58,740 nt of DNA from a virus: IMG/VR virus record IMGVR_UViG_3300009130_001833, positions 1 to 58,740 of that record. The stretch is one strand, 5' to 3'. Below the pieces are notes generated by a model. It was not told the DNA's origin and did not search any database. It worked only from the letters and a program-made list of their open reading frames with translations. Below, piece after piece: positions 6,862 through 14,378 of the stretch. Positions within the stretch are counted from its first letter, which is position 1, and every line of letters begins with the position of its first letter. Position numbers and translations under genes: made by a program.

Positions 6862-9800
6862 ATGGGTGGCGTTGCTGGGCACATGTCCCATCTTTATGAT
6901 AATCCCGACCTAACTTTTGCAAAAATCAAAGAGATTTTAGCCGCGGCGTCTGATGGGCAATTAGAAGCCGAAGAGAAAGTAGATGGACAAAACCTCTTTT
7001 TGTCTTATTCTATTCCTGAAGGGAAAGCTAAAGGTGCGCGCAATAAAGGGAATTTAAGAGCAGGGGGCTTGGATGCCGCCGGTTTGGCTAAAAAGTTTGC
7101 CGGGCGAGGGAATATTGAGCGTACCTTTACGAAAGGGTTTTCCGCTTTTGAAGATGCGGTAGAGGAACTCACTCCGGGCGAAAAGACTCGCATTTTTGGA
7201 CCTAATGCTAATATTTGGTATAACGCTGAAATTATGGACCCTGGTAGCCGCTTAGAATCTGGGGAAATGAATCCGGACGATCCGGGATCTACGAACGTTA
7301 TCAAATATGACGGAAAAACTTTAAAGATCCATGATGTGGGACATTTCCTTTTTGATCCCGAAACTGGGGAGAAAAACCCCATTCCCGAAGGTTCTCTGGA
7401 AGCGTTAGATGATGTCGTAGAAGACATGCAACAACAACTCCACAATCATGATTTTGCCCTCGTGCGCAGGGCTGCTATAAACCTCAATAAACTTGAAGAT
7501 GATGAAGCCCTTCAGGTGGCTACTCGCCGCATTAACAACGCCGTAAATTCGGAAGGATTGGGCGACAACAATACTATCCGAGATTATAATTATGTACGGT
7601 TAGTGAATGGTCTTGATGGCGATCTCTCCCGCACAAAAAGAGAAGAGTTGGCCAAATATCTCCTTAAAATGCCTGATAATATTGGTCTGCGTGCCATCAA
7701 AAAGGGACTTAAACCTGAAGATGTGGCAGATGTAAGTCGCATTGTAGATCGCAAGAGGATGATTTTATTTCAAGCGATTCAGCCCATAGAAGAAGCTATT
7801 CATGATTTTACAGTAGAAATTCTCCGGGGATTAGAGAGTCGCTTCATTGTGGACAGTAAATCCGAAGTAAAAAGGCTTCAACAAGAGTTAGGGAAGGCAG
7901 TCAAAGCAATAACGGATAAAGGAAAGGAAGATCCTGAAACAATGGCGTTAATGCAACAACATCTGAGAAAAATTAAAGATTATTCTAATATTAATACTCC
8001 CACCGAAGGTATAGTTTTTGTATATGATGATCACATTTATAAATTCACCGGTAATTTTGCTCCCCTGAATCAGATCTTAGGAATGTTCAAGTACCCCAGA
8101 GGTGGTAAAACGAGTGCTCTGACAAGCGAATCACGCCATATATCACCGCCCATCCGAACCATAACCGAAGACGAAGATTCTATTAGAACTGAAAAAGCTC
8201 AAAACTTTGTCCTTTCTCTTCCTAAATTTACTCCCACTGAAGCTTGGGGTAATCCCTCTTCTATGGAGCGCCAACAAATTCAACGAATTTTTGACACTAT
8301 TGGTGGGGGTGCCACTATCTCCGAAAAGTTGGCTTTTTTAAACCAATCTATTAAGAACCCATCTGGAAATATTCGTTCACCGCGGCGCATTATCAGTACC
8401 TTGATTATGTTAGAGTCTTTGGGCGCTGTTATTAGAAGCTTTAATGAGGCCAGTGCAGGATTCGTCTTTGAGGGATTCTTAGCGGCATTATTCCGTGGTC
8501 AACAAGTAGCAGGTCGTAGTGAAAAAGGAAATTTGCCCATTCAAGATTTGATCGCTTTTACGGAACTAAAGAGTGGAAAAACCGTTCCCATTAGTTTAAA
8601 ACTCCTTAATCAAAGAACTTCTATCGAAGGGAGTTATACTAATTTAGTAGATGCTTTGGATGAGTTTGGCGAAATGGTGTATATTGTTGGACGGAAAGAT
8701 GGTGAAAAGATTGTATTAGAGAAGTTCACTTTTGATCGAGACAATTTTATTAGTGCCTTATCAGCAGGGGCAAAAGGTGGACTGGTTAAAGAAAAGAATC
8801 TTTTCACATTGCCTGGAAAAACACCGGAAGAATCTATTTCCCTCTTAAACTCCTTACAAGGAGAGAGTAATTGGCCCCAAAAATATCAATTGCTTGTTTC
8901 TTCTGCTGGTTATGACCCTAAAGAACGAGCACGGAAAGAAAGAGAAGCCGCCAAACACGAAGAAGAGATGGTAACCGTTACGGACGAAATGCCTGATGGG
9001 GAAAATGTTGAAGCCACTGCCAACAGACGAGATTACACCGTTCAAGAAAACAGACTACTATGGGAAAGTTATGTTTTAACCGAAAGTTCTCAAAGACAGT
9101 GGGCAATACACCCCCCTCAGTTGAAGGCGATACAAGATTCGGTGGACTATGAGCCGCTGGGGTCTCTGCCATATAGTCCGGATAGTGTGGTACAGGTTGC
9201 TAAAATGTATATGGATAGATTAGGTGATAACCTATTGAATGTATTTCAAGCATCTAAAGATCTCTCTGAGGAAATTACTTCCTACTTTACCCAGAAAAAA
9301 AGAAGTGCAGCAATTGCCTCGGCTCAACAAGCAATTCAGAGTTCTGATGAAATTGGACGAGAGATGACGGCCCATATCTCCCAAGACCAAGAGACCAATG
9401 AAAGTGTCTTAAAAGAAGATCAGCGGGTTGTTTCTGCAAATCCAGCTACTGGTAAGAGGATTGCATTATTCCCAGGGAAATTTAAACCTCCGCACCAAGG
9501 ACATTACGAACTCGCTAAAAGTATCGCTACAAGACCTGATCTCGCTGTTGATGAAGTAGTGATATTAATTTCTCCCTCCTCTAAGCCGGAAGTTAATCCG
9601 GAACAGTCATTAGAGATGTGGAACAAATATCTGCAAGCTGAGGGTGCACCTGATAATATTAGTGTAGAAATTGCTGACTATCGGAGTCCTATCACTTCTG
9701 TCTATGAATTCGTGGCGGATCCAGTAAAAGCCCGTCCTGGCGATACGATACTTCTATTGAAAAGTTCAAAGGATATAGGAGATACTCGTTATAAGGGCGC

Positions 9801-10179
9801 GCAATCCTACGCCGAACGTAATAATAAGGGGGTCAACGTCGATTTAATTGAGGCTGATCCGGTGGAGCGATCGCCCGGTGTGCCATATCATGGAGAAGAT
9901 GCACGAGAAGCCATAGCACAACAAAATCGGAAAATATTTAATACTTTTCTTCCTTCTCACGTAGACAGTGATGAGGTCTGGAATATATTTCACCCTAATG
10001 CGCCACTAGATTCTTTTATTGATGAAATTAGTCTCGGTGGAAGTATAGAGGGATCTTCTGGAGCCGGATCGTGGGGACCGCCAAATACTTTCGATCCTTA
10101 TAAGAGATCAACTAACGAAAAACCCCCTAAACCCAAGCGTGCCTCAAGAAAAAGGGCAAAACGTCAAAGACGAAGATAA
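6862..10179 (+). CDS. Multidomain nucleotidyltransferase (ligase-like plus HxGH domain)
   Basis: 1105 residues. The N-terminal third carries motifs of covalent nucleotidyltransferases (ATP-dependent ligase/capping superfamily): K39-x-D41-G42 as motif I, YNAEI (E123) as motif III, EGIVF (382-386) as motif IV and YKFTG (K394) as motif V. A middle region has E537, D562 and SLK (K580) in a spacing that could be a degenerate PD-(D/E)xK fold; this is weak. Residues about 868-1050 are a cytidylyltransferase/NMN-adenylyltransferase-like Rossmann domain with GKFKPPHQGH (H878, H881) and a later GEDAREAI (R1015) like the SxTxxR motif. The tail is highly basic. Cyanophages have proteins called cytitidyltransferase that I think are related. 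Products could be NAD-type dinucleotides, an adenylated intermediate or repaired RNA; the true substrate is unknown. Confidence 0.75.
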   Translation: MGGVAGHMSHLYDNPDLTFAKIKEILAAASDGQLEAEEKVDGQNLFLSYSIPEGKAKGARNKGNLRAGGLDAAGLAKKFAGRGNIERTFTKGFSAFEDAVEELTPGEKTRIFGPNANIWYNAEIMDPGSRLESGEMNPDDPGSTNVIKYDGKTLKIHDVGHFLFDPETGEKNPIPEGSLEALDDVVEDMQQQLHNHDFALVRRAAINLNKLEDDEALQVATRRINNAVNSEGLGDNNTIRDYNYVRLVNGLDGDLSRTKREELAKYLLKMPDNIGLRAIKKGLKPEDVADVSRIVDRKRMILFQAIQPIEEAIHDFTVEILRGLESRFIVDSKSEVKRLQQELGKAVKAITDKGKEDPETMALMQQHLRKIKDYSNINTPTEGIVFVYDDHIYKFTGNFAPLNQILGMFKYPRGGKTSALTSESRHISPPIRTITEDEDSIRTEKAQNFVLSLPKFTPTEAWGNPSSMERQQIQRIFDTIGGGATISEKLAFLNQSIKNPSGNIRSPRRIISTLIMLESLGAVIRSFNEASAGFVFEGFLAALFRGQQVAGRSEKGNLPIQDLIAFTELKSGKTVPISLKLLNQRTSIEGSYTNLVDALDEFGEMVYIVGRKDGEKIVLEKFTFDRDNFISALSAGAKGGLVKEKNLFTLPGKTPEESISLLNSLQGESNWPQKYQLLVSSAGYDPKERARKEREAAKHEEEMVTVTDEMPDGENVEATANRRDYTVQENRLLWESYVLTESSQRQWAIHPPQLKAIQDSVDYEPLGSLPYSPDSVVQVAKMYMDRLGDNLLNVFQASKDLSEEITSYFTQKKRSAAIASAQQAIQSSDEIGREMTAHISQDQETNESVLKEDQRVVSANPATGKRIALFPGKFKPPHQGHYELAKSIATRPDLAVDEVVILISPSSKPEVNPEQSLEMWNKYLQAEGAPDNISVEIADYRSPITSVYEFVADPVKARPGDTILLLKSSKDIGDTRYKGAQSYAERNNKGVNVDLIEADPVERSPGVPYHGEDAREAIAQQNRKIFNTFLPSHVDSDEVWNIFHPNAPLDSFIDEISLGGSIEGSSGAGSWGPPNTFDPYKRSTNEKPPKPKRASRKRAKRQRRR

Positions 10180-10189
10180 TTAGAATACC

Positions 10190-10999
10190 ATGACTATTAA
10201 TCGAGATACTTTAGTTGCAGAACAGCTTATTCGTGAGCATGTACGGAAACGCATCCTTCAAAACCTCAACCAAGCAAATATTCAGGAACAAAAACTCCGT
10301 GAAGCTATCCGAATTTTGATTCGTGAAAAGACTGAAACTGGAACGTCGGAACCGAGTACATATACTGGCATCAATGTTTTAGCTGATCTTCTTAAAGCTA
10401 TTATCCCTGTCATTGGTGATGATTATAAATTACTAACCACATCGGACGAGCAGCGAGAATCTTTTCGAAACCACATTATCCATGCGGTAAAAAATTCCTT
10501 ACGCCCCATCGAAGTCAACAACGCAGTAGAGGATATGGCAGAAAATGCTGTATTTGAAATTGACCGCGGTCTCCTCAAAGAACTGGTACAGGTTGATGTC
10601 GATGAAGAACCAGGGAGTGAAAATGCAGAAACCCTGGAAGGGGAGTTTATTGATATCGATGATGGTGCTGAGGAAGAGGAAGAATTTGTACAAATTAAAG
10701 ACCAAAACGAGACAGGGAGAAATTTTGCGGCTGATACTTTTAACCAAGTAGAAAAACAAATTGTAGATGCTTATGATATGTTGGCAGATGAAGAGGATCA
10801 AAACCTTTTTTACGATTATCTATTAACCAACCTCCTCCTTTATTTTGATAAATTTGAAGACGAGCTACAAAATGAGCTACCCGATGTTTCAACACCAGAA
10901 TACGAAGAAGAGAAAAGGGCAGATGAAGAAGCAGTGGAGGCAGAAGATTCGTTAGATGCCAGCGATGAAGAGGAAATGGATCTCGACGTCGGCTTTTAA
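10190..10999 (+). CDS. Acidic helical protein, unknown
   Basis: 269 residues, helical, with a strongly acidic middle (EEEEEF region near residue 165) and an acidic C-terminus ending in DLDVGF. No membrane segment or catalytic motif is visible. It follows the large nucleotidyltransferase gene by ten bases and closes that transcription unit. Acidic helical phage proteins can be assembly chaperones, scaffold-like proteins or DNA mimics; I cannot choose among these. Confidence 0.6.
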   Translation: MTINRDTLVAEQLIREHVRKRILQNLNQANIQEQKLREAIRILIREKTETGTSEPSTYTGINVLADLLKAIIPVIGDDYKLLTTSDEQRESFRNHIIHAVKNSLRPIEVNNAVEDMAENAVFEIDRGLLKELVQVDVDEEPGSENAETLEGEFIDIDDGAEEEEEFVQIKDQNETGRNFAADTFNQVEKQIVDAYDMLADEEDQNLFYDYLLTNLLLYFDKFEDELQNELPDVSTPEYEEEKRADEEAVEAEDSLDASDEEEMDLDVGF

Positions 11000-11021
11000 T
11001 TCAGTATTTTTACAATTTAAA

Positions 11022-11050
11022 TTTAACACTTTTTTAATTACTATTATACT
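11022..11050 (+). promoter_or_regulatory. Candidate upstream sigma70-type promoter
   Basis: TTTAAC (11022-11027) and TATACT (11045-11050) are separated by 17 bases in a very AT-rich stretch just after the stop of the acidic protein gene. It would transcribe toward the tmRNA gene. It is weaker than the promoter at 11100-11128. Confidence 0.4.
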
Positions 11051-11077
11051 GCTATTGTCAGCTTTTAAAACCTTGCC

Positions 11078-11089
11078 AGCTATATAGCT
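11078..11089. promoter_or_regulatory. 12-base perfect palindrome upstream of the tmRNA promoter
   Basis: AGCTATATAGCT is a perfect palindrome ending ten bases before the -35 box of the tmRNA promoter. It could be a site for a dimeric regulator or chance in AT-rich DNA. Confidence 0.3.
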
Positions 11090-11099
11090 CTTAAATAAG

Positions 11100-11128
11100 T
11101 TGACAAGTATTGCGTATTATTGTATAGT
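11100..11128 (+). promoter_or_regulatory. Sigma70-type promoter of the tmRNA gene
   Basis: A perfect TTGACA (11100-11105) and TATAGT (11123-11128) are spaced by 17 bases. The expected start point (about 11134-11137) lies only a few bases before the mature 5' end of the tmRNA at 11140. It is the best housekeeping-type promoter in the window and suggests expression by the unmodified host polymerase. Confidence 0.85.
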
Positions 11129-11139
11129 ATTAACTAATG

Positions 11140-11464
11140 GGGGGTAACCGGTATCGATTGATGGGAAAGGAGAAAAGGTGCAAGGGTGAGGGAAGCGTGG
11201 CTCACTAAAAACGCTTAAATTTTAATCGCAAACGACGATTTTAACATGGAGATGGCAGCTTAATAACCTGACCCCTCTTGAGGCGGCGGCAGCCAATAAA
11301 CAGAAAGCCGTATTGTGTCCTTATGAGTGCTTTTGATTATCTCAGCCATAATAAGATGATCTAGTCAAGCGGTCTGTTCGACGATAAAAAACAGTTCTAA
11401 CCTTGTGAATGACCTTTCTGTGGAACCAAGCAAGACGGGAGTTCGATTCTCCCTACCTCCACCA
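11140..11464 (+). ncRNA. ssrA: tmRNA (SsrA), phage-encoded
   Basis: A 325-base one-piece tmRNA that frees stalled ribosomes and tags the nascent protein for proteolysis. The 5' GGGGGTA (11140-11146) pairs with TACCTCC (11454-11460), giving the G3-U70-type wobble that marks alanine charging by AlaRS; discriminator A11461 and CCA 11462-11464 are encoded. The T-arm is GGGAG-TTCGATT-CTCCC. The tag frame starts at GCA 11228 and encodes ANDDFNMEMAA, followed by tandem TAA stops (11261-11266). The tag ends in MAA rather than the common LAA, keeping the small hydrophobic end read by ClpXP. It has its own promoter and terminator, between two protein-coding units. Confidence 0.95.
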
Positions 11465-11490
11465 GCCGCCTTCGGGCGGCTTTTTTCTTT
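11465..11490 (+). terminator. Rho-independent terminator of the tmRNA unit
   Basis: GCCGCC-TTCG-GGCGGC (11465-11480) followed by six Ts, starting right after the CCA of the tmRNA. It uses the same TTCG loop as the other two terminators of the window. Confidence 0.92.
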
Positions 11491-11532
11491 TCCGGAAGCT
11501 ATTTATTATAACTCCCCGGAATGAGGAATCTT

Positions 11533-12840
11533 TTGTCCAAAACTCTTATTCTCGACACTAACGTTTATTTAACTGACGCCCAAGCTTTGTTTTCTTTCGG
11601 TCGGGGGAATATCGCTATTCCCACTATTGTGTTGGACGAGATTGACAAACACAAACACCGCCAAGACACGGCGGGATTAAACGCTCGTACAATGAATCGA
11701 GTTCTCGACAAATTGAGAAAAAAGGGAAGTCTCTTCACTGGAGTAGCTCTTGGGAGCGGTAAAGGTAAAGTTTTTGCGGCACAGTATGATCCTCGCTATA
11801 TGCCAGCGGGAATGGAATCAGGAGATTCAGATAATAAAATAATTGCAATTGCCTTGCGATTAAAGATCGAAGGACATGATATTGCTGTAATTTCTCGCGA
11901 TTTAAATATGCGGGTAAAATGCGATTCCTTTGGTATAGAGTGTTATGATTATCAGCCTCAACAAGCTGTCAAATCGGTAGAGAGTTTATATGACGGATCT
12001 TCAGAGGTAGTGGTCGCCGATGATGTTATAGAAAATTTTTATGCCAATGGAGAAGTTTTCTTGCCTGAGCAGAAAACGAAGCTTTATCCTAATCATTATC
12101 TTATTTTGCGGTCAGCCGCTGATGAGAAAAAAACCGCTTTATGTAGGTTCAAAAGTTATGATATGCCTTTGAAGAAAGTTTTTTCGTATAAGGATATTTG
12201 GGGATTGTCTGCCAACAACAAAGAACAAAAATATGCGATGGATCTCTTATTCGATCCTTCAATTCAAATTGTATCATTAACAGGGCAAGCCGGTACCGGT
12301 AAAACTTTGATCGCCGCGGCGTGCGGCTTAGAACAAGTTCTTCATTCCACACTTTCCCAAGGGGGGTATGATAAGTTAATAATTACGCGCCCGGTTCAAC
12401 CCATGGGGCGAGATATAGGTTTTCTACCAGGGACTCTTGAAGAAAAGATGTTACCATGGATTGCACCACTCAGAGACAATTTAGAATATCTGTTTGGGGA
12501 TAAAACAGCCCTCCAGATGCATGTAGAACAAGGGGTGGTAGAGATTGAAGCCATGACTTATATTCGCGGCCGCTCTATTTCCAATGCTTTCATGATTGTG
12601 GATGAAGCCCAGAACTTAACAACTCATGAATTAAAGACTATAATCACCCGCGTAGGACATGGGACCAAATTAGTGCTTACCGGTGATATACAACAAATAG
12701 ACAACTCATATGTAGATGCGGTATCGAATGGGCTTACTCATGCTGTTGAGAAGTTTAAAGAATATGAGATTTCTGGGCATGTCACGCTATATAAGGGGGA
12801 GCGATCGAAGTTGGCCACCTTAGCCGCTGAAATATTATGA
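11533..12840 (+). CDS. phoH: PIN-PhoH protein (PhoH2-like ATPase/ribonuclease)
   Basis: 435 residues from the chosen TTG. An N-terminal PIN nuclease domain begins MSKTLILDTNVYL and has acidic residues D8, a conserved DEIDKH and SGDSDNKI. A PhoH ATPase domain follows with Walker A GQAGTGKT (251-258), Walker B IVDEAQN and a sensor-like LTGDIQQID. The fusion (PhoH2 type) is known as an RNA helicase/ribonuclease; PhoH genes are common in marine phages. The ATG at 11521 has no ribosome binding site, while GAGGA (11523-11527) is five bases before TTG 11533 and gives the usual PIN N-terminus, so TTG is preferred. It is coupled by ATGA to the metalloprotein gene. Confidence 0.9.
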   Translation: MSKTLILDTNVYLTDAQALFSFGRGNIAIPTIVLDEIDKHKHRQDTAGLNARTMNRVLDKLRKKGSLFTGVALGSGKGKVFAAQYDPRYMPAGMESGDSDNKIIAIALRLKIEGHDIAVISRDLNMRVKCDSFGIECYDYQPQQAVKSVESLYDGSSEVVVADDVIENFYANGEVFLPEQKTKLYPNHYLILRSAADEKKTALCRFKSYDMPLKKVFSYKDIWGLSANNKEQKYAMDLLFDPSIQIVSLTGQAGTGKTLIAAACGLEQVLHSTLSQGGYDKLIITRPVQPMGRDIGFLPGTLEEKMLPWIAPLRDNLEYLFGDKTALQMHVEQGVVEIEAMTYIRGRSISNAFMIVDEAQNLTTHELKTIITRVGHGTKLVLTGDIQQIDNSYVDAVSNGLTHAVEKFKEYEISGHVTLYKGERSKLATLAAEIL

Positions 12841-13514
12841 GCCTGAGAAGATACATTACTGAAAGAGTCGAGAAGACCCCAAAAGTCTTTTCATTTGCCG
12901 GCGCACGCGTAGAACAAGTAGATGAGATTCCTGCAAACTATGACTGTGAAGACATTTTTAAGAGGGTAGAAGATGCAATCCCGAGAAAATTCCTTAAAGG
13001 CTTAAAAAAAGTACGTATTGAGCATCGCGATGAATTCAAAAAAAGAAATCTCTCCGCACTTTATAACGATGATGTGTTGTATTTGTCTCCCACATTCATG
13101 AATGATGGATCATTATTTAATGATATTATCCACGAACTGGCTCATCATATCGAGACTTTGTATCCTGGGTTTATTTATGACGATGGAAGTATTGTACGCG
13201 AATTTCTTAAGAAACGCCATCAGGTCGAATTTGAGTTGAAGACAGAGGGATACTGGACGGACGACTATGACTTTGAGGATATTAACTACAGTGAAAACTT
13301 GGACAATTTCCTCTACCAGCGGGTAGGTCAGAATATGCTCCGTATGGTCACCGCAGGTATTTTTATCCGCCCTTACGCCATGGTATCAGTTAGAGAGTAC
13401 TTTGCTACCGGCTTTGAAGCTTATTATTTAGGGAAAAAAGAAAAACTTGACAAAGTGAGTCCGATGTTGTATGATAAAATACATGAAATGCATCATGAGG
13501 AAGACTTAACTTAG
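12837..13514 (+). CDS. HExxH zinc metallopeptidase-like protein
   Basis: 225 residues with a gluzincin-type motif IIHELAHHIE (zinc ligands H99 and H103, catalytic E100). A likely third ligand region is the downstream REYFATGFEAYY, whose glutamate fits a metallopeptidase of the putative phage/Zn-dependent peptidase type. No signal peptide, so it acts in the cytoplasm or is packaged. It overlaps phoH by four bases. The substrate is unknown; digestion of a host protein or maturation of a virion protein are options. Confidence 0.75.
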   Translation: MSLRRYITERVEKTPKVFSFAGARVEQVDEIPANYDCEDIFKRVEDAIPRKFLKGLKKVRIEHRDEFKKRNLSALYNDDVLYLSPTFMNDGSLFNDIIHELAHHIETLYPGFIYDDGSIVREFLKKRHQVEFELKTEGYWTDDYDFEDINYSENLDNFLYQRVGQNMLRMVTAGIFIRPYAMVSVREYFATGFEAYYLGKKEKLDKVSPMLYDKIHEMHHEEDLT

Positions 13515-13527
13515 AAAGTAGGTTATA

Positions 13528-14367
13528 TTGGCTGGAAAACACATTTCTTATTCCGAGTGGCGGAATTGGCATATCTGTCCCCACTACCACAAACTCACTT
13601 ATATTGATAAGGTTGCCCAGTTTGAGGGCAATATCTACACTGCTTTCGGGAAAGCCATTCACACTGTTTGTGAATTTACTTTGACTTCCCCCGAAAAGTA
13701 CAGAGAGCCGGGTAAGATCGAGGCGTTAGTTAAAGAGCAATTCATTGCCGAACTCAACGCGCTACCCGATGATACCCAATTGGAAGCCAAAAGGGATTTC
13801 GCCCTCAAAGAGTGGCTGCTAAATGGCGTTCAAATCATCCCTGACCTTTATCGCTGCCTTGCCGACAAGTTCGGTAAACTGGGTGAGGACTGGGAAGTGC
13901 TGGCAGCCGAAGAGCAACTCTACGAGCCCATCACAGAATTCACGGAAGCAGAAAAAAACTTCAAAGGCTTTATTGACCTCGTAGTCTATTCCAAGAAGGA
14001 TGAGAAAATCCACCTGATTGATTGGAAGACCTGCTCGTGGGGATGGCGGCGTGAAAAGAAGAGCGACAAAATCCTCGCCTACCAACTCGTATTCTATAAA
14101 CATTTCTATGCCCAGAAGTACGAAGTTGACCCGAAAGATGTTGACTGTCATTTTGTTTTACTCAAACGAACTGCGAAGGCTGGCAAGAAAGCCGAGTTCG
14201 TGCGGGTGACGGCAGCGAAAAAAAGAACAACAGACGCCCTTAACGCTTTGACAAAAGCATTGCATAATATTACGAAAGAGAACTATATCAAAAACCGTAC
14301 TGCTTGTACCAGTTGCAAAGACCGATTCGGAACTTGTGAATTTTACCAGACGGAACATTGTCCATAG
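13528..14367 (+). CDS. Cas4/RecB-like PD-(D/E)xK exonuclease with Fe-S cysteines
   Basis: 279 residues. The nuclease core shows GFIDLVV (D150), LIDWKT (D165-x-K167) and the following YQLVFYKHFY helix (RecB-type QxxxY-like motif). Cysteines C17 and C260, C263, C270 (CTSC-x6-C) match the 4Fe-4S cluster arrangement of Cas4/AddB-type exonucleases. No CRISPR array or other cas gene is present, so a role in phage recombination, replication or host DNA breakdown is more likely. It begins with TTG at 13528, five bases after a weak AGG. Its codon use is richer in C/G endings than its neighbours. Confidence 0.85.
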   Translation: MAGKHISYSEWRNWHICPHYHKLTYIDKVAQFEGNIYTAFGKAIHTVCEFTLTSPEKYREPGKIEALVKEQFIAELNALPDDTQLEAKRDFALKEWLLNGVQIIPDLYRCLADKFGKLGEDWEVLAAEEQLYEPITEFTEAEKNFKGFIDLVVYSKKDEKIHLIDWKTCSWGWRREKKSDKILAYQLVFYKHFYAQKYEVDPKDVDCHFVLLKRTAKAGKKAEFVRVTAAKKRTTDALNALTKALHNITKENYIKNRTACTSCKDRFGTCEFYQTEHCP

Positions 14368-14378
14368 GAGGTATTTCT

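Noticed and set aside
7005-7445. Minus-strand frame inside the nucleotidyltransferase gene
   Set aside because: It lies within the KxDG domain region with clear motifs on the plus strand; Ser/Pro-rich shadow composition.
13528-14367. Evidence for a CRISPR-Cas locus from the Cas4-like protein
   Set aside because: No repeat-spacer array and no other cas gene is visible; Cas4/RecB-like nucleases are common in phages on their own.
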